Shown: positions 1 through 12,225, counted from the first letter of the stretch. The stretch is 64,000 nucleotides of DNA from Scylla paramamosain (GCF_035594125.1 NC_087168.1:9907150-9971149); one strand, 5' to 3'. Numbers and translations are program-made. Notes: generated from the sequence alone by a model not told the origin.

Positions 1-38
1 TATGGTTAAAAATACAGATTTTATGTATGTCTGGATAT

Positions 39-42
<4 letters not shown>

Positions 43-98
<56 letters not shown>

Positions 99-101
99 CT
101 T

Positions 102-197
<96 letters not shown>
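43..197. repeat. Compound microsatellite (GA)n then (GT)n
   Basis: A pure (GA)n run at 43-94 is separated by eight bases from a pure (GT)n run at 103-197. Open frames through it are only dipeptide repeats (Arg-Glu, Cys-Val) and are not genes. Confidence 0.97.
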
Positions 198-198
<1 letters not shown>

Positions 199-1296
199 AT
201 GATCCTTCAGCTTTCCTACACTACATTTCTGACTTTAAATCAAATGCTGCACCTTGTCAGACCACCTCGTGAGAGTAAACATAACCACTGCTGTTTGTTC
301 TTCTTTTGTGTTCTTTGGAGACCAGAGATCACTGCCAGTATCCAGTCTCAGCGGGGACGTCCTGCCTCACCCAGCAGTGTAATACAGGTTGGCAAATTTT
401 GAGCCCAGCGCCCGTTCGTTACACTCCCTGAACCAAAGACTCGTCACTAACGTACTGAAGGGTGTTAACTCAGCTCGAGCGGCACCCTTGCATAAATGGC
501 CATATTCTGAAACACTTCTGCGCCGCACCTCTGCTACTTTCTAAAGGCTTTACATAGTTGGAGTTACACAGGTTTCCAAGGGCCTTTTTATGGTTCTAGT
601 GACAGATTAAGAAGATTCCTACGTTATTAACAGAAGAGACACTCTTGAGAACCCGATTAGTGATTTCTGTTGCCTTTGAAGACAGTGATGAAGGAGCAAA
701 ACGTGTCTGAATATGGACCGAACTCCGACCAATATGAAGTCCACTTTCTCTCACTACAGCTGTTACTTTTCTCAATAGGACGCGATACTGTATGCCACTA
801 ACGTACTGAATGGTGTCAACTCATCTCGCGCAGCCCCTTACGTGGATGTAAGCGCGTACTCCGTTCTCTTTCGCTACAACAGTTATTTATCTTAGTAGGA
901 AACGATGGTGCAGGGTTTCTCATCGACAACATATCCCTCACCTGCTTCAGACCTCAGTCTTTCAAATCCTTCCTTTCGTGTGTCCATCCATTTAAACTCG
1001 TATTACCGAGAAGCGAACCAGAACAAAAAAAAAAAGAATCGAAATGAAACAAGAAACTCAATTCGCTGTCCTTCGAAAAATTCATAAATATCTCGCTCGT
1101 CGGTCGGAGAGAAGATGCGTTTTCAAATTTGCAACAAATGGTGATGACAGTATTCCATTTGGACTGAGTCTCGAGTGCTGCTTTCCATCATTAATCTCCG
1201 GATTTGACTGGTTCGGTAGTAACTCACGCCCGGTTAGTGTCCATCGTGAACAAAGTGTGGCTCCATCTATCTCGGGGCATGGCGCCATTCAGACGA

Positions 1297-1300
<4 letters not shown>
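198..1300. other. Unassigned stretch with diverged local direct repeats
   Basis: No gene recognised. Two diverged direct repeats are visible. A block beginning CACTAACGTACTGAA occurs at about 445-495 and again at 796-846. A second block beginning near CTCTCACTACAGCTGTTA (741-790) recurs in altered form at 861-910. The different offsets (351 and 120 bases) argue for piecemeal duplication rather than one tandem array. All open frames here are short and lack recognisable domains. Confidence 0.4.

Positions 1301-1373
<73 letters not shown>
1301..1373. repeat. (AG)n microsatellite
   Basis: Uninterrupted AG dinucleotide run of about 73 bases. Confidence 0.97.
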
Positions 1374-1376
<3 letters not shown>

Positions 1377-2572
1377 TGTATTACAACGATACAGACAAAT
1401 GTTTCTATGAAGAACTGAAGAGATGAAGGGAAAATGAAATCTTGTGGGCAGTGTCAGTCTTTTTATAGCGACTCGATCATGTGAGAACAGAAAGAAAAAA
1501 AAAAGCGAGGGGAAAAAAAAAAACGGCAGGAACGAATGCACTCCGTAGCACATAATGTCCCTCGCTTCCCCGGCAGTAACACACCGTTATTGATATAGAT
1601 ATTGATATTGATATAGACTTGCTGTTTTTACCCTCCGACAGAGTACAGTCATGATCGAACTCTTCTAAGTTGTAAGCATCTCGCAGTATATACATAGAGG
1701 CCCTTGGACGTTTCCCTTTCGTTCCATTCACAAAACATCTTCACCTTGTATGGCACCGCTTGATCTTGTTGTTGCGGCACAAAAACGAATAGAGAAATCT
1801 AACTTGACAGCAGTGCCTCCGTGTCGAAGGAGTAAACGCTGTTCCTCGCACAATGGTCATTAGTTTTCAGAGTCAACACAAGCTGATCACCGGTGGATCT
1901 CCTCGTGCCTGGAGGCGAGCTGCTCAGGATTAAATATGTAAATGGGACTCCAGGAATTATGGGACTTCGGCGACCATGCAAAGATGTATTGACCTGCAGG
2001 TGTTGGAGTTTGCGTTCGTGCTTCTTTTTTTCACACCGTCACGACTCTGCAGCATTCCGACTAGAAAGGCGCCTCTGTGTGATCATTACGAGGAACGTGA
2101 GCTGTGCCGCATATTTTCATTCCTGTTATTGTTTTTCTTAACAATCGGTGTTATCAACTATTGTGTCTCCTCATTGGTGATGTTTCATGTGTCACCAGAC
2201 TTTTCATGATGGTTCCCGGTTTTTTTTTTTTTTTTTTTTTTTTTCTATGGAAATGTCTGCATCATCTTGGCGGAGAAACAAGTTACCAACAGTCACAGGT
2301 TTTTTTCGCCGTGGCCAGCCACAGCCTTGACTGATCTGGTGAGTGGTGGAATGTTGTCTGTCATTAAGTTCGAGTCTTCTTTGTGATTTGACGTTGCCAC
2401 GCCACGCCGCCATCGTATATTTTTTAATGTATATTTATATACATTTTTTATGTAATTTGTGTACGTCATCTACTTTGTCACGTAATTACTTTGCAAATAG
2501 TTGATGCAGTCCTATCGTAGATACCGAGTTTCTACAATATAATAGTATAATGATAAAATACATTGATGATTC
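1374..2572. other. Unassigned AT-moderate stretch
   Basis: No gene or transposon recognised. Contains A-runs near 1495-1525 and a T-run at about 2220-2244. A short open frame on the plus strand around 1893-2020 has no supporting splice or family evidence. Confidence 0.4.
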
Positions 2573-2950
2573 ACGAGCCAGGTGACGGCCAATGTAGCAG
2601 TTGTTTGAGCCAGGTGGTGGCTCATTGCAGCTTCTGGAGCTTGTAGCGATCCATTTCAGTTGATTGAGCCAGGCAGCTCATTGCAGCTCTACCTCTTTTG
2701 GAGCTTGGTGGTGCTTGAGCCAGGTGATGGCTCACTGCAGCTGCTTTTAGTCAAATGAAAGTTCCTTGTAGTTGCCTTGAGCCTAGTGATGGTTCATCAC
2801 AGCTTTTTTGATCCAAGCGACTGCTCATGGTAGCTGCTTGAGTAACGTGGTGGCTTGTTGCAAGTGTTGGAACCTGTGCAGTTGACTGAGCCAGACGGTT
2901 GTCCACTACAGTTGCTGAGTTAGGTGGATGGCCACTGCAGTGCTTAAGCC
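2573..2950. repeat. Degenerate minisatellite with GAGCCAGGTGRTGGCTCA-type core
   Basis: Roughly eight diverged copies of an about 40-55 base unit built around 'gagccaggtggtggctcattgcag'-like text; the clearest are near 2576, 2607, 2663, 2713 and 2780. The core is partly palindromic (GAGCC...GGCTC). Unit length varies and copies decay toward 2950, so this looks like an old minisatellite. No coding function is evident. Confidence 0.7.
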
Positions 2951-3599
2951 GCCTTGCCCGCTGAAGCCACCCAGATCCCTTGTCTAGACAAGGGGTGGGA
3001 AGGTGAGGAAGAGTTTCCCCATCACCCCCTGAGGGCACCTCCATCATGAGGCATTTTAGGCACATATGGTGATGGAGGAGGAGAGGCTCTGAATTTTTTT
3101 AGTTCCGAGTGCTTTTCAAACGCAGGCGTCTCTCATGCTGAATTTCAAAGAGCGTCACTCTACTCACTAGATTACAGAGGCTTGAATATATGTATAGTTA
3201 AGATTATTATTTCCCCCACCGGTGTTTATCTCGCACTAAACGTTTAATAAGAATAATTACATTTTGATGTACACATTTCGTACTAAGCTTTTAATTCCGA
3301 GTGGGGTTCGAAACAAGATGATAGAGAAAACTCTTTTCTATTTTAATATGAATATTAATTCTTATGAGGATAGATAATCTGAAGTTTTGTGAACTGTTAT
3401 GATAGTAACAATCATGGGAAACAAACAGTAACAAATGTGAATAAAGAAATTTAGAGGGGTCGGTGGTTAGCGGGTCTGGCGCCAAGCTTCTGCAGATCTT
3501 CCCTTATTTGTTGAATGCTGACTGGCACATGTTCTTCCACCACAAACACGACAGACCATCACACTTGCCCATTTTACAGGACGAGAAGGACTCATTATT
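2951..3599. other. Unassigned stretch
   Basis: No gene, repeat family or long simple repeat recognised. Composition becomes AT-rich after about 3170. Confidence 0.4.
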
Positions 3600-3905
3600 A
3601 TAGGAGATATAACAAAGGTGACGTAAGCAAAATCCCAGGATCAGTAATCAGGGTAGAACAAGAAATAATGTTAAGTGAAAGTTAAGTAAAAGAAAAAGAT
3701 AGAAAGGAATTGGTTCTCGAATAGAGTGGTAAATAAATGGAATGGACTCATTAATCAGTGCTGAAATATTAGGGAGCTTTAAGAGAAGATTAGACAAATT
3801 TAACGATGAGTATGATAGGATATTTCATACAGGGACTACCACGTGTAGGTCTGGTAGATTCTTGCAGGTTCCCTATTTTGTTATGTTCTTATGTTCTTAC
3901 AAAAT
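3600..3905 (+). mobile_element. CR1-like LINE, 3' terminal fragment
   Basis: The plus strand encodes a decayed C-terminal segment (NWFSNRVVNKWN-like, then SFKRRLDKFND, then FHTGTTTCRSGRF). It matches, residue for residue in places, the minus-strand fragment at 55265-55795 in this window. It ends in the direct repeat TTATGTTCTTATGTTCTTA (about 3880-3900), the same octamer-type tail seen at the 55265 end. Short 3'-terminal repeats instead of poly(A) are typical of the CR1/L2 group. Frameshifts are present and everything 5' is missing. Confidence 0.75.
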
Positions 3906-4022
3906 GAGATAAAGGGTGAATGAATACGAAAGAGATAAGGGGGGAAAATAAAGTAAAAGGGAGGAGACTTGTAAGAATGAGTAGATGTAAGGAGAGAGAG
4001 AAGGAAGAGAATAATGGTAAAA

Positions 4023-4024
<2 letters not shown>

Positions 4025-4106
<82 letters not shown>

Positions 4107-4107
4107 T
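4025..4107. repeat. (GA)n microsatellite
   Basis: GA dinucleotide run with one interruption (gaaaga) near 4092. Confidence 0.95.
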
Positions 4108-5566
4108 GGAAGGAGAGATAGATGTATGGTGAAGACTTAAAAACGACGACCTAAAATATACGTGGGAAAAGACGTGTTGGGAAAAAGGGGCTCGGTAAAA
4201 TAGACGATAGACGAGTCTTCTTATTAGGTCTTCATTCAGGTTAAAAGTAAAATGTGCACAGGAGAGAAGAGCTAGAGACAGACTGGCCAGTGAACATAAA
4301 TCAAGTTGAATACTAAACGTATCAGTAGTTGTGAAGAAAAGAAGCAGTGAGACATATTTAGGGACAGAAGCATTACTTGATTGATGAATACTATTACAAT
4401 TACCTTACTGAAAAGGGTCTCCGTTTATCTTTCAAATTACGTATGAAGAGTTTTAAAAATTTAACACCGTTTCACATTGATGTGGAAAAGTATATACTTC
4501 ATGTCCAGAAATTGTACATAATATGTTACAAAAACTTGTCGAATCTTCTTGGACTTTTTATCATAGAGGATTTGTACTGCTGGATTTATTATCATATAAG
4601 AATTACGTACAAGTAAATAAATAAATAAATGGCTATGGTTTAAAAGTGTTCACTTGATGAGTGAAGCAAGGAGAGACAGCTTTACTGCTGAGTATTTTGA
4701 GTGCACCTTGCATGTCTCCTGCTTGTGAATATGCGCATGTTCGTATATGATTGGGTGGAACTTTAGAAAATAAGATAGATTTCTAGGTAGGGAAGATGAG
4801 TTGACACATACTGTAGGTTTGCATGTCTTATACAAGAACTGTCATTTGTAAACCTGCTGTTGTTTTTATTTTCTTTTATGTTTTTATACTACTCTTAATC
4901 ACAATGTCGTGTAAATATGAATGTTTCAAATGTAAGAAAATGATGGAATGAAGGAGCTAGGATAAAAGGGTGTGAAGGGATGAAGGGTTGAGGGATTAGT
5001 AAGTGGATGAGAGAATGAGGGAAAAAAGGTGGGGGCTGTTCCGCCTCCGCCAAGTGAGTTTGGATACATTCCACACGCCATTACCCAACACACCAAAATA
5101 ATCAGGGCACAGCGCACACTGAGCATCCTCTGACTCTCAAACATTTCAGCAGTTTACCATGACTACTTGTAATAGGATGTAGTGGAGGATATTGAGGTTT
5201 TCAATGGTGTTTTCACGATTCTGGTGAAAGGTTAACAAAGATTTCGCACTCCAACTAAAAAAATATAAAAAAAACTAAAAAAACACCCTTTAGAATGAGT
5301 AATTGTATATGTGGCCTTTGAAAATCATTATAATGAAAATCATCATAATGAACGTTCCAGAATACTGCCCACCTTCATGTGGCATAAGACTAAGTAGCAA
5401 GATAAACTAAACCTACGATAAGCACTAACTACTTCATGACTATTCTAAAAAAAATGCGAGAAATACAACACAACATGAATTAGAAGCTGAAGGATCCCGA
5501 TGACTTGAGGTAAATACTGTTTAATTAAAAATGAATAGACGTACGCATAAGGAAATGTTGAGTTCA
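4108..5566. other. Unassigned AT-rich stretch
   Basis: No gene or transposon recognised. A short (AAAT)n-like run lies at about 4612-4630 and A-rich runs at about 5258-5284. Open frames are short and compositionally biased. Confidence 0.4.
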
Positions 5567-6672
5567 CGTAGGAGGAGCACCGGCCAAGGGCAACAAAATT
5601 ATAATTAAAAAAAAAAAAAGGCCTACTGAGGTGCCATTCCCCGAACAGTCAAAAGCGGTCGTCAAAAATTAAAGAATGTCTTGGAACTTCCCTCTTGAAA
5701 GAGTTCAAGTCATAGAAAGGAGGAAATACAGAAGCAGCAAGTTCCAGAGTTTACCAGAGAAAGGGATGGATGACTGAGAATACTGGTAACTCTTGTATTA
5801 GAGAGGTGGAGAGAATAAGGGATGAGATAGAGAAGAAAGTCTTGTGCAGCGAGGCCGCGGGAGGCGAGGAATGCAGTTACCTAGATCAGAAGAACAGTTA
5901 GCATGAAAATAGCGATAGAAGATAGCAGGAGATGCAACATTGTGGCGATGAGGGAAGGCTGAAGACAGTCAGTTAAAAGAGAGGAGTTGATAAGACGAAA
6001 AGCTTTTGATTTCACCCGGTCTAAAAGAGCGGTAGAGTGGAAAATCCCCCACCCTCTACATACATGTTAACTATACTCCATACATAGACGGATTAGGCCC
6101 CTGTACAGAGTTAGCAGCTGGGGGGGAAGGGGGGGGGGAAAAACTGGCGGAGACGACTCAGAACACCTAACTTCATAGAAGCTGTTTTATCTTGAGATGA
6201 GATGTAAAGTTTCCAAGTAAAGGACAAACCGAGGATGTTCATTGTAGAAGAGGGGGACAGTTGAGTGTCACTGAAGAAGAGAGGCTAGTTATCTGGAAGA
6301 TTGCGTCGAGTTGATAGATGGAGGAATTGAGTTTTCGAGGCATTGAACAATATTAAGTTTGTTCTGTCCCAATCAGAAATTTTAGAGATCAGAAGTCAGG
6401 CGTTTCGTGGCTTCCCTGCGTGAACTCTTTACCTCCTGAAGGCTTAAACGTGTACAAAAAGACGTGGGAAAGTGCAGGGTGGTATCATCAGCGTAAGAGT
6501 GGATAGAACAAGAAGTTTTGTTCAGAATATTATTGATAAATAGTAGGAAGAGAGTGGGTGATAGGACAGAACCCTGATGAACACAACTGTCAATTGATTA
6601 GGAGAAAAACAGTGACCCTCTACCACAGCAGCAACAGAACGGTCAGAAAGGAAACTTAGAGATGTAGTTACC
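5567..6672 (-). mobile_element. LINE-A (Jockey-like non-LTR), 5'-truncated copy
   Basis: Minus-strand relic aligning by eye with the 3' 1.1 kb of the LINE-A copies at 29271-31987 and 42285-45265. It includes the 3' region motif that reads 'ccaagggcaacaaaat' on the plus strand, the C-terminal block and the reverse transcriptase segment around the YADD region near 6500. It breaks abruptly at about 6672 within the sequence encoding the residues before SGVPQGS. The family's 3' poly(A) is represented only by an internal A-run at about 5609. Multiple frameshifts make it non-coding. 5' truncation is the usual result of incomplete target-primed reverse transcription. Confidence 0.88.
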
Positions 6673-6895
6673 TTCTATTTCTGCACCTAACGTGTCTTCT
6701 TCTGTCTGTCTCATTCTAGCCATAATATTTTCCTTAGCCGGTATATAGTGTACTTGAAAATCATATCCATCTACAAGCGCTTACCTTCTTGCAATACGAC
6801 CACTTGTGTGTTTTGCTTTCAACACCCATACAAGAAGCCTGTGATCGATCATTTTTCAGTTGTATATCCCAGTATCAGGGACTTGTTAACCATAA

Positions 6896-7622
6896 GGCTC
6901 CTTTCACACTATGCCATCGGTGGCAGTCAGTAGTTATTTCCCTTAGTTTGTAATGGAGCCTTTCATACGAGGCTACCGCTCCTGGCGGTGGCGAGCTCTC
7001 GCAACCAGTGGACGCCACTTGCGGTGGTCCCTACTCATTGCTGGATTTTTGTTTCAAATGAGAGCTTTCACACTAAACCACCGAATGACTCCACTATCAT
7101 CCATAATCCATTACTTTTCAGTATTCAACCAGATTTTGAAAGGAGCAGATGTTTGCGATGGAGAAAGAAAATAACATTATTGAAGATATTGGAAAAGAAG
7201 GTGAACACAGAAGACATTATTTATAAAGTAAAGAAACGCCCAGCAATTTAGGATCCATCCAATGAAGATCAAAACATTATGAGGTTTAGAAGCTCCTCAG
7301 GTTAGGGCATATTCATACGAAAGAAATTAAAGAATGATTTCCAGTCAGCACATAAATCACTGTAAAGTATAGTACAAGTCTCTGTCCATTTTAGATGAAG
7401 GCTTCTGATGCACTTATATTCATCTCCGAGAGCATCTCCTCTTCCTCTTGGTCAGTACAACAAAGAAAAGTAACTCCTCCTCTGACACGGTTCTTTCGAC
7501 TGACAAGTATGAAAAAGGGATGACACGAGTCAGTGGCGGTCACTGGTAGCTTGCACCTACTCGACCCTTTCACACTGGGGCTAACCGGTGGCGACCACCG
7601 GTGGCGTCATGTGAAAAGAGTC
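6896..7622 (-). mobile_element. Non-autonomous PIF/Harbinger-like DNA transposon
   Basis: The left end reads GGCTCCTTTCACACTATGCC. The reverse complement of the right end reads GACTCTTTTCACATGACGCC, giving imperfect terminal inverted repeats of about 25 bases with the TTTCACA core common in PIF/Harbinger ends. Further TTTCACAC/ACCGGTGGC blocks recur subterminally (about 6960, 7066, 7570-7608). The flanks are TAA (left) and TTA (right): both fit the TWA target but are not identical. On the minus strand near 7488-7420 a broken frame reads EEELLFFVVLTKRKRRC, resembling the acidic-hydrophobic-basic start of Harbinger transposases; two stops follow. No DDE catalytic domain is present. Confidence 0.6.
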
Positions 7623-9222
7623 TTAAGGCCGGAAATGACCGCTAGTGCCTCAGGTTCCATCATTGACAGTGCGGCTTTTGATATAAATGTTAGTGTATGT
7701 GAGGAAATCATTCCTAGATTTACTAGAAGCTGTCTCCTTGTGCCCCAAACAACCGGAGAACTGTGCCGGCCAGTTCTTCAACACTCCTAAAGGACGGTGG
7801 GTTGTCAGTGAGGGCAAGCCAGTCACACTGACAATAGTATTAAATTACTTCTCTCATATCTACCTCAGTAATACATCTCTATCCCCTATACAAATCAAGC
7901 AGACCACACAGGAAAAAATTACCCTCCATGCTGGTCTTTGCCGAGCTACCCACCTTCCCGCCTTGCATGCTGGCGACTCAACCAGAGAGAGAGAGAGAGA
8001 GAGGGGGGGGGGTGTATAGTGGATAGGAGGAAGGCAAGGAAGAAGGGAGGGAAAGACGGGAGTGGAGGGTGAGGTGCTTGAGTGTTTACACGTCATAACG
8101 TCATGCAAAAAGTTCCCTGTCCGAACGTCTACTCGGCTCTTGTTAACTTCCCCTTACGAGCCAAAAGCAAACTCCTGAAGGAGACATACTTAGCAGTGCA
8201 CTGTGGTGTCATAAATTAGGGGACGGTGTCAAACAAGCTGTGCCAAAAAATATCATATTGATCCAACTGTTTGTCTAGAAGATATCTGCAAAAAAAATCG
8301 ATGCCTCATGGGATCTGAAATGGATAGCACATTCCTTGCTGAGGTGTAGGTTAAAAGGGTACTTGAAAGAGGACTTCGAGTCGTATAGGGTAGTGATAGT
8401 CAATCTGCGTGTTTGGTGCACCCTAGGGTGTATGGGTTTTTTTTTTTTTTTTTTCAAAGGGTACCCGGAAATAGTAGGGTACATGATATAGCTAGTGTTT
8501 ACACGAGTGTTCAGTAGGAAAATATGTTTAAGGAAGTACCATATAAGGAATTCATTTAGAGTAAGATTAAAGTATTAGAAACTCATGTATTATATTAGTA
8601 TATTACACTGAGACGCAAATTGCGCCTCATGTGTTTGAGATGTTACATTCTTTTATTATATATCTAACTCCCATATAACAATTATCCAGGACTGAATAGC
8701 GATTTTCTATGTTTAAAATAGAGATCAAAAACTTTTATTTATTTTTTTTTTTCAGTTCTAAAACCAAAGAAAAATGTCAAATATTAATGCAGTCCTTTTT
8801 GTGATTCATCGCCCAAGACACAAGGATACATGAATTTCTCAAAAGCTCTCGGAAGGGTGCATGAACTTAGAAAAGGCTGAAGAATACTGCAGTAGACCAA
8901 CAGCTAAGATATTACAGGGGTTCACCCAGAGACTCAAGGATTGCTTTAATCTTAATTCACGTCGAGTCTTCGTCTAAGGCGGTAACGTCGCTCCCTCACC
9001 GGACCCTTCACTCACGCACACGCTCAAATTTCCTGGCCAGAATTTATTCTTCTCATGCTTCTGCCATCCAGCCACTCTCTTCCCTACTGCCAGGTGTAGT
9101 ACAGTGTATCAGTATATCACCCATGGGAGGCGGCGAGAAAGACAGAGGAACGTAATAATTATGAAGAAAGGAGGGAGAGACGAAGAGGATGAGGGGAAAA
9201 AACAGAATGAAGAGAAAAGAAC

Positions 9223-9227
<5 letters not shown>
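7623..9227. other. Unassigned stretch with short simple repeats
   Basis: No gene recognised. Holds a short (GA)n plus G-run at about 7985-8012 and a T-run at about 8437-8454. The rest is AT-rich single-copy-looking DNA. Confidence 0.4.
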
Positions 9228-9294
<67 letters not shown>

Positions 9295-9317
9295 AACCCT
9301 CAAAGTAGTAAGCTATG

Positions 9318-9383
<66 letters not shown>

Positions 9384-9406
9384 CTCTACTAAAACACACT
9401 AGAATG

Positions 9407-9479
<73 letters not shown>
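9228..9479. repeat. Microsatellite cluster (AG)n, (GT)n, (TC)n
   Basis: Three dinucleotide tracts lie within 250 bases: (AG)n about 9228-9291, (GT)n about 9321-9380 and (TC)n about 9411-9479. The AG and TC tracts are complementary and could pair as a hairpin flanking the GT tract. Confidence 0.96.
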
Positions 9480-9481
<2 letters not shown>

Positions 9482-9679
9482 AAAATGGGCGTCACGTCGC
9501 CCCGTTGCTCAGCGTGGTCTGGAGTGACGCCGTCGCAAGGCTGTGCCGCCTCTCATGGAGGACATCTTCACAGTATGTATTATACCCGCAGTGTTGCAGT
9601 TGCTTAGGTGACAGCACCTAGCGTTACTTCAAAAGATGCGTGCATGGCTGGATATCCATCGGGTTACTTTTTGCTTAGA
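9480..9679. other. Short GC-rich island
   Basis: Segment 9480-9570 is clearly richer in GC and CpG than its neighbours. It contains an ATG-initiated 40-codon plus-strand frame from 9485 with A-rich context before the ATG. No splice pair, family motif or second exon supports it, so a fragment of host exon or 5' UTR is only one possibility. Confidence 0.25.
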
Positions 9680-10016
9680 GATTACATCAGAACAAATAGA
9701 AGCTACAAGAAGCCAGAAGGTTTACACGTGGCAGTCCCTGCAAAAAACATACCTTCTTATATCTTTCTGCCATCCCTGTCCATACATTATTTACTCCTCT
9801 TTTAAAAGCTCCCTACAGGTACTGACTCAGCACTAGTAACCCATGTCTGTTTCAATCATCTACTCTACAAGTACACCTGTTTTTATCCTGATTACGAAAC
9901 CTTAGGATTTTGTTTATATAGTCGTTGTTATATTCCTTATGCAACCTAAATTTCTCAACCATATGTCCTCTTAATCTCTGTCTCTAACGAATGTAAATAC
10001 AACCATTTTAGTTTTC
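9680..10016 (-). mobile_element. CR1-like LINE, 3' part (left of nested LINE-A)
   Basis: Minus-strand relic of the CR1-like 3' end. It shares the 'cacgtggcagtccctg' block and the SFKR-type C-terminal region with the copies at 22510-24135 and 55265-55795. It stops at about 10016 where LINE-A copy A begins. The continuation of the same CR1 text resumes at 12733, showing that one CR1 copy was split by insertion. Confidence 0.78.
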
Positions 10017-10789
10017 TCCCACCCCCTGGAGGGGCCAGGGGCAACAAAAATTGTAAAAAAAAAAAAAAAAAAAAGGCCCACTGAGGTGCCGGTCCCGGAC
10101 AGAATCGTAAGCGCTAGTCAAAAATACAGGATAAGTGTCCTGAAACCTCCCTCTTGAAAGAGTTCAAGTCATAGGAAGGTGGAAATATATAAGCAGGCAG
10201 GGAGTCTCAGAGTTTACCAGAGAAAGGGATGAATGGTTGAGAATAGTGGTTAATTCTTGCATTAGAGAGGTGGACAGAATAGGGGGTGAAAGAAAGAAGA
10301 AAATCTTCTACAGCAAGGCAGTAGGAGGAGGGGAGGCATACAGTTACCAAGATCAGAAGAGCAGTTGGCATGAAACTAGCGGTAGAAGATAGCAGGAGAT
10401 ACAACATTGCGGCGATGAGAAAGAGGCTAAAGACAGTCAGTTAGAGGAGAGGAATTAATAAGACGAAAAGCCTTTGATTTCAACCTGTCTTAAAGAACGG
10501 TATGAGTGAAACCCCAACTCTCCATACATGTGAACCATACTCCATACACGGACGGATAAGGGTACAGAGTTAGAAGGCGGGGGGTGAGAAAAGCTGGCAG
10601 AGACGACTCAGAACGCCTCACTTCACAGGAGCTGTTTTAGCTAGAGGTGAGATGTGAAATTTCCAGTTTAGCTAATAAGTAAAGGACAGACCGAGGGTGT
10701 TCAGTGTAGAAGAGGGAGACCATTGAGTGTCATTGAAGAGGACGGGATAGTTGTCTTGGAAGGTTGTGTCGAGTTTATAGATGGAGGAA

Positions 10790-11200
10790 TTAAGTTTTTG
10801 AAGCATTGAACAACACTAAGTTTGCTCTGCCCCAATCAAAAATTTTAGAGAGATCAGAAGTCAGGTGTTTTGTGGTTTCCCTGTGTGAACTGTTTACTTC
10901 CTGAAGGGTTGGACGTCGATGAAAAGACATGGAAAAGTGTAAGGTGGTATCATCAGCGTAGGAGTGGATAGGACAAGAAGTTTGGTTTAGAATACCATTG
11001 ATGAATAATAGGAAGAGAGTCGGTAACAGGACAGAACCCTGAGGAACACCACTGTTAATTGATTTAGAAGAACAATGACCGTCTACTACAGCAACAATAG
11101 AACGGTCAAAAAGAAAACTTGAGATGAAGTTACAGAGAGAAGGATAGAAACCGTAGGAGGGTAATATGGAAAGTAAAAGCTTTGTGTCAGACCCTATCAA
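10790..11200 (-). pseudogene. Reverse transcriptase palm fragment of LINE-A copy A
   Basis: 136-residue open segment with SGVPQGSV (RT motif preceding the catalytic loop) and HSYADDTTLHF, the FADD/YADD catalytic box, which is intact here. It ends in the NLVLFNASKT thumb-side motif shared by all LINE-A copies. In-frame stops and shifts isolate it from the fingers segment upstream (11424-12029), so no functional polymerase can be made. Confidence 0.9.
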
Positions 11201-11423
11201 AAGCTTTTGATATGTCTAAGGCAACAGCAAAAGTTTCACCAAAATCTCTGAAAGAGGATGACCAAGACTCCGTAAGGAAAACCAGATCATCAGTAGAGCG
11301 GCTTTGACGGAACCCATACTGGTGATCAGGTAGAAGATTGTGAAGTGATAGATGTTTAAGAATCTTCCTGTTGAAGATAAATTCAAAAACTTTAGATAGG
11401 CAGGAAATTAAAACAATAGGACG

Positions 11424-12029
11424 TTAGTTTAAGGGATTAGAATAGTCACCCTTTTTAGGAACAAGCTGAATGTAGGCAAACTTCCAACAAGATGGAAAGG
11501 TAGATGTTGATAGACAGAGTTGAAAGAGTTTGGCTAGGCAAGGTGCAAGGACGGAGGCACAGTTTCGGAGAACAATAGGAGGGAGCCCATCAGGTCCATA
11601 AGTCTTCCCAGGGTTTAGGCCAGCGAGGGCATGGAAAACATCATTGCGAAGGATTTTAATAGGTAGCATAAAGTAGTCAGAGGATGGAAGAGAGGGAGGA
11701 ACAAGCCTTGAATCATCTGAGGTAGACTTTTTAGCAAAGGTATGAACGAAGAGTTCAGCTTTAGAAATAAATGAGATGGCAGTGGTGCCATCTGGTTGAA
11801 ATAAAGGAGGGAAAGAAGAAGCAAAGTTATTGGAGATGTTTATGGCTAGGTGCCAGAAGTCACAAGGAGTTAGATCTTGAAAGATTTTGACACTTTCTAT
11901 TAATGAAGGAGTTTTTGGCTTGTTGGAAAGCAAACTTAGCATGGTTCTGGCCAGAAATATAAAGCGCATGAGACTGGTCATGGAAGGCTCAAGTCCTTTT
12001 GTGGGCCACCTCTCTATCATGTATAGCAC
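11424..12029 (-). pseudogene. Linker plus RT fingers fragment of LINE-A copy A
   Basis: 201-residue open segment. The first half is the linker between endonuclease and RT ([24 protein letters not shown]). The second half is RT motif 0/1 ([31 protein letters not shown]). Ordinary LINE-A text otherwise; the frame closes after NPLN where other copies read SNYRPIALIS. Confidence 0.88.
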
Positions 12030-12188
12030 GAGAACAGGCTGTGTTAAACCAAGGTTTGGAAGGTTTAGGTGGAGAGAAAGAGTGAGGAATATAGGCCTCC
12101 ATGCCAGACACTATCACCTCTGTTATGCGCTCAGCACACAGAGATGGGGCTCCGACACGGAAACAGTAGTCAGTTCAAGGAAAATCAG

Positions 12189-12225
12189 CATAATACCTCC
12201 CCAGCTCCCCTGGGGAGGTATTATG
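12189..12225. repeat. Perfect 16-bp hairpin replacing normal LINE-A sequence
   Basis: CATAATACCTCCCCAG (12189-12204) and its exact reverse complement (12210-12225) flank a 5-base loop. At the matching position copy C (31450-31500) reads an ordinary non-palindromic sequence, so the right arm in copy A appears to have been copied from the left arm. Confidence 0.9.

Noticed and set aside
43..197. Open frames made of Arg-Glu, Cys-Val, Ser-Leu, Thr-His or Ile-Tyr dipeptides across all microsatellites (e.g. 43-197, 14474-14661, 15748-15904, 49110-49393)
   Set aside because: They arise because dinucleotide repeats lack stop codons; no starts, splice signals or non-repeat conserved sequence support translation.
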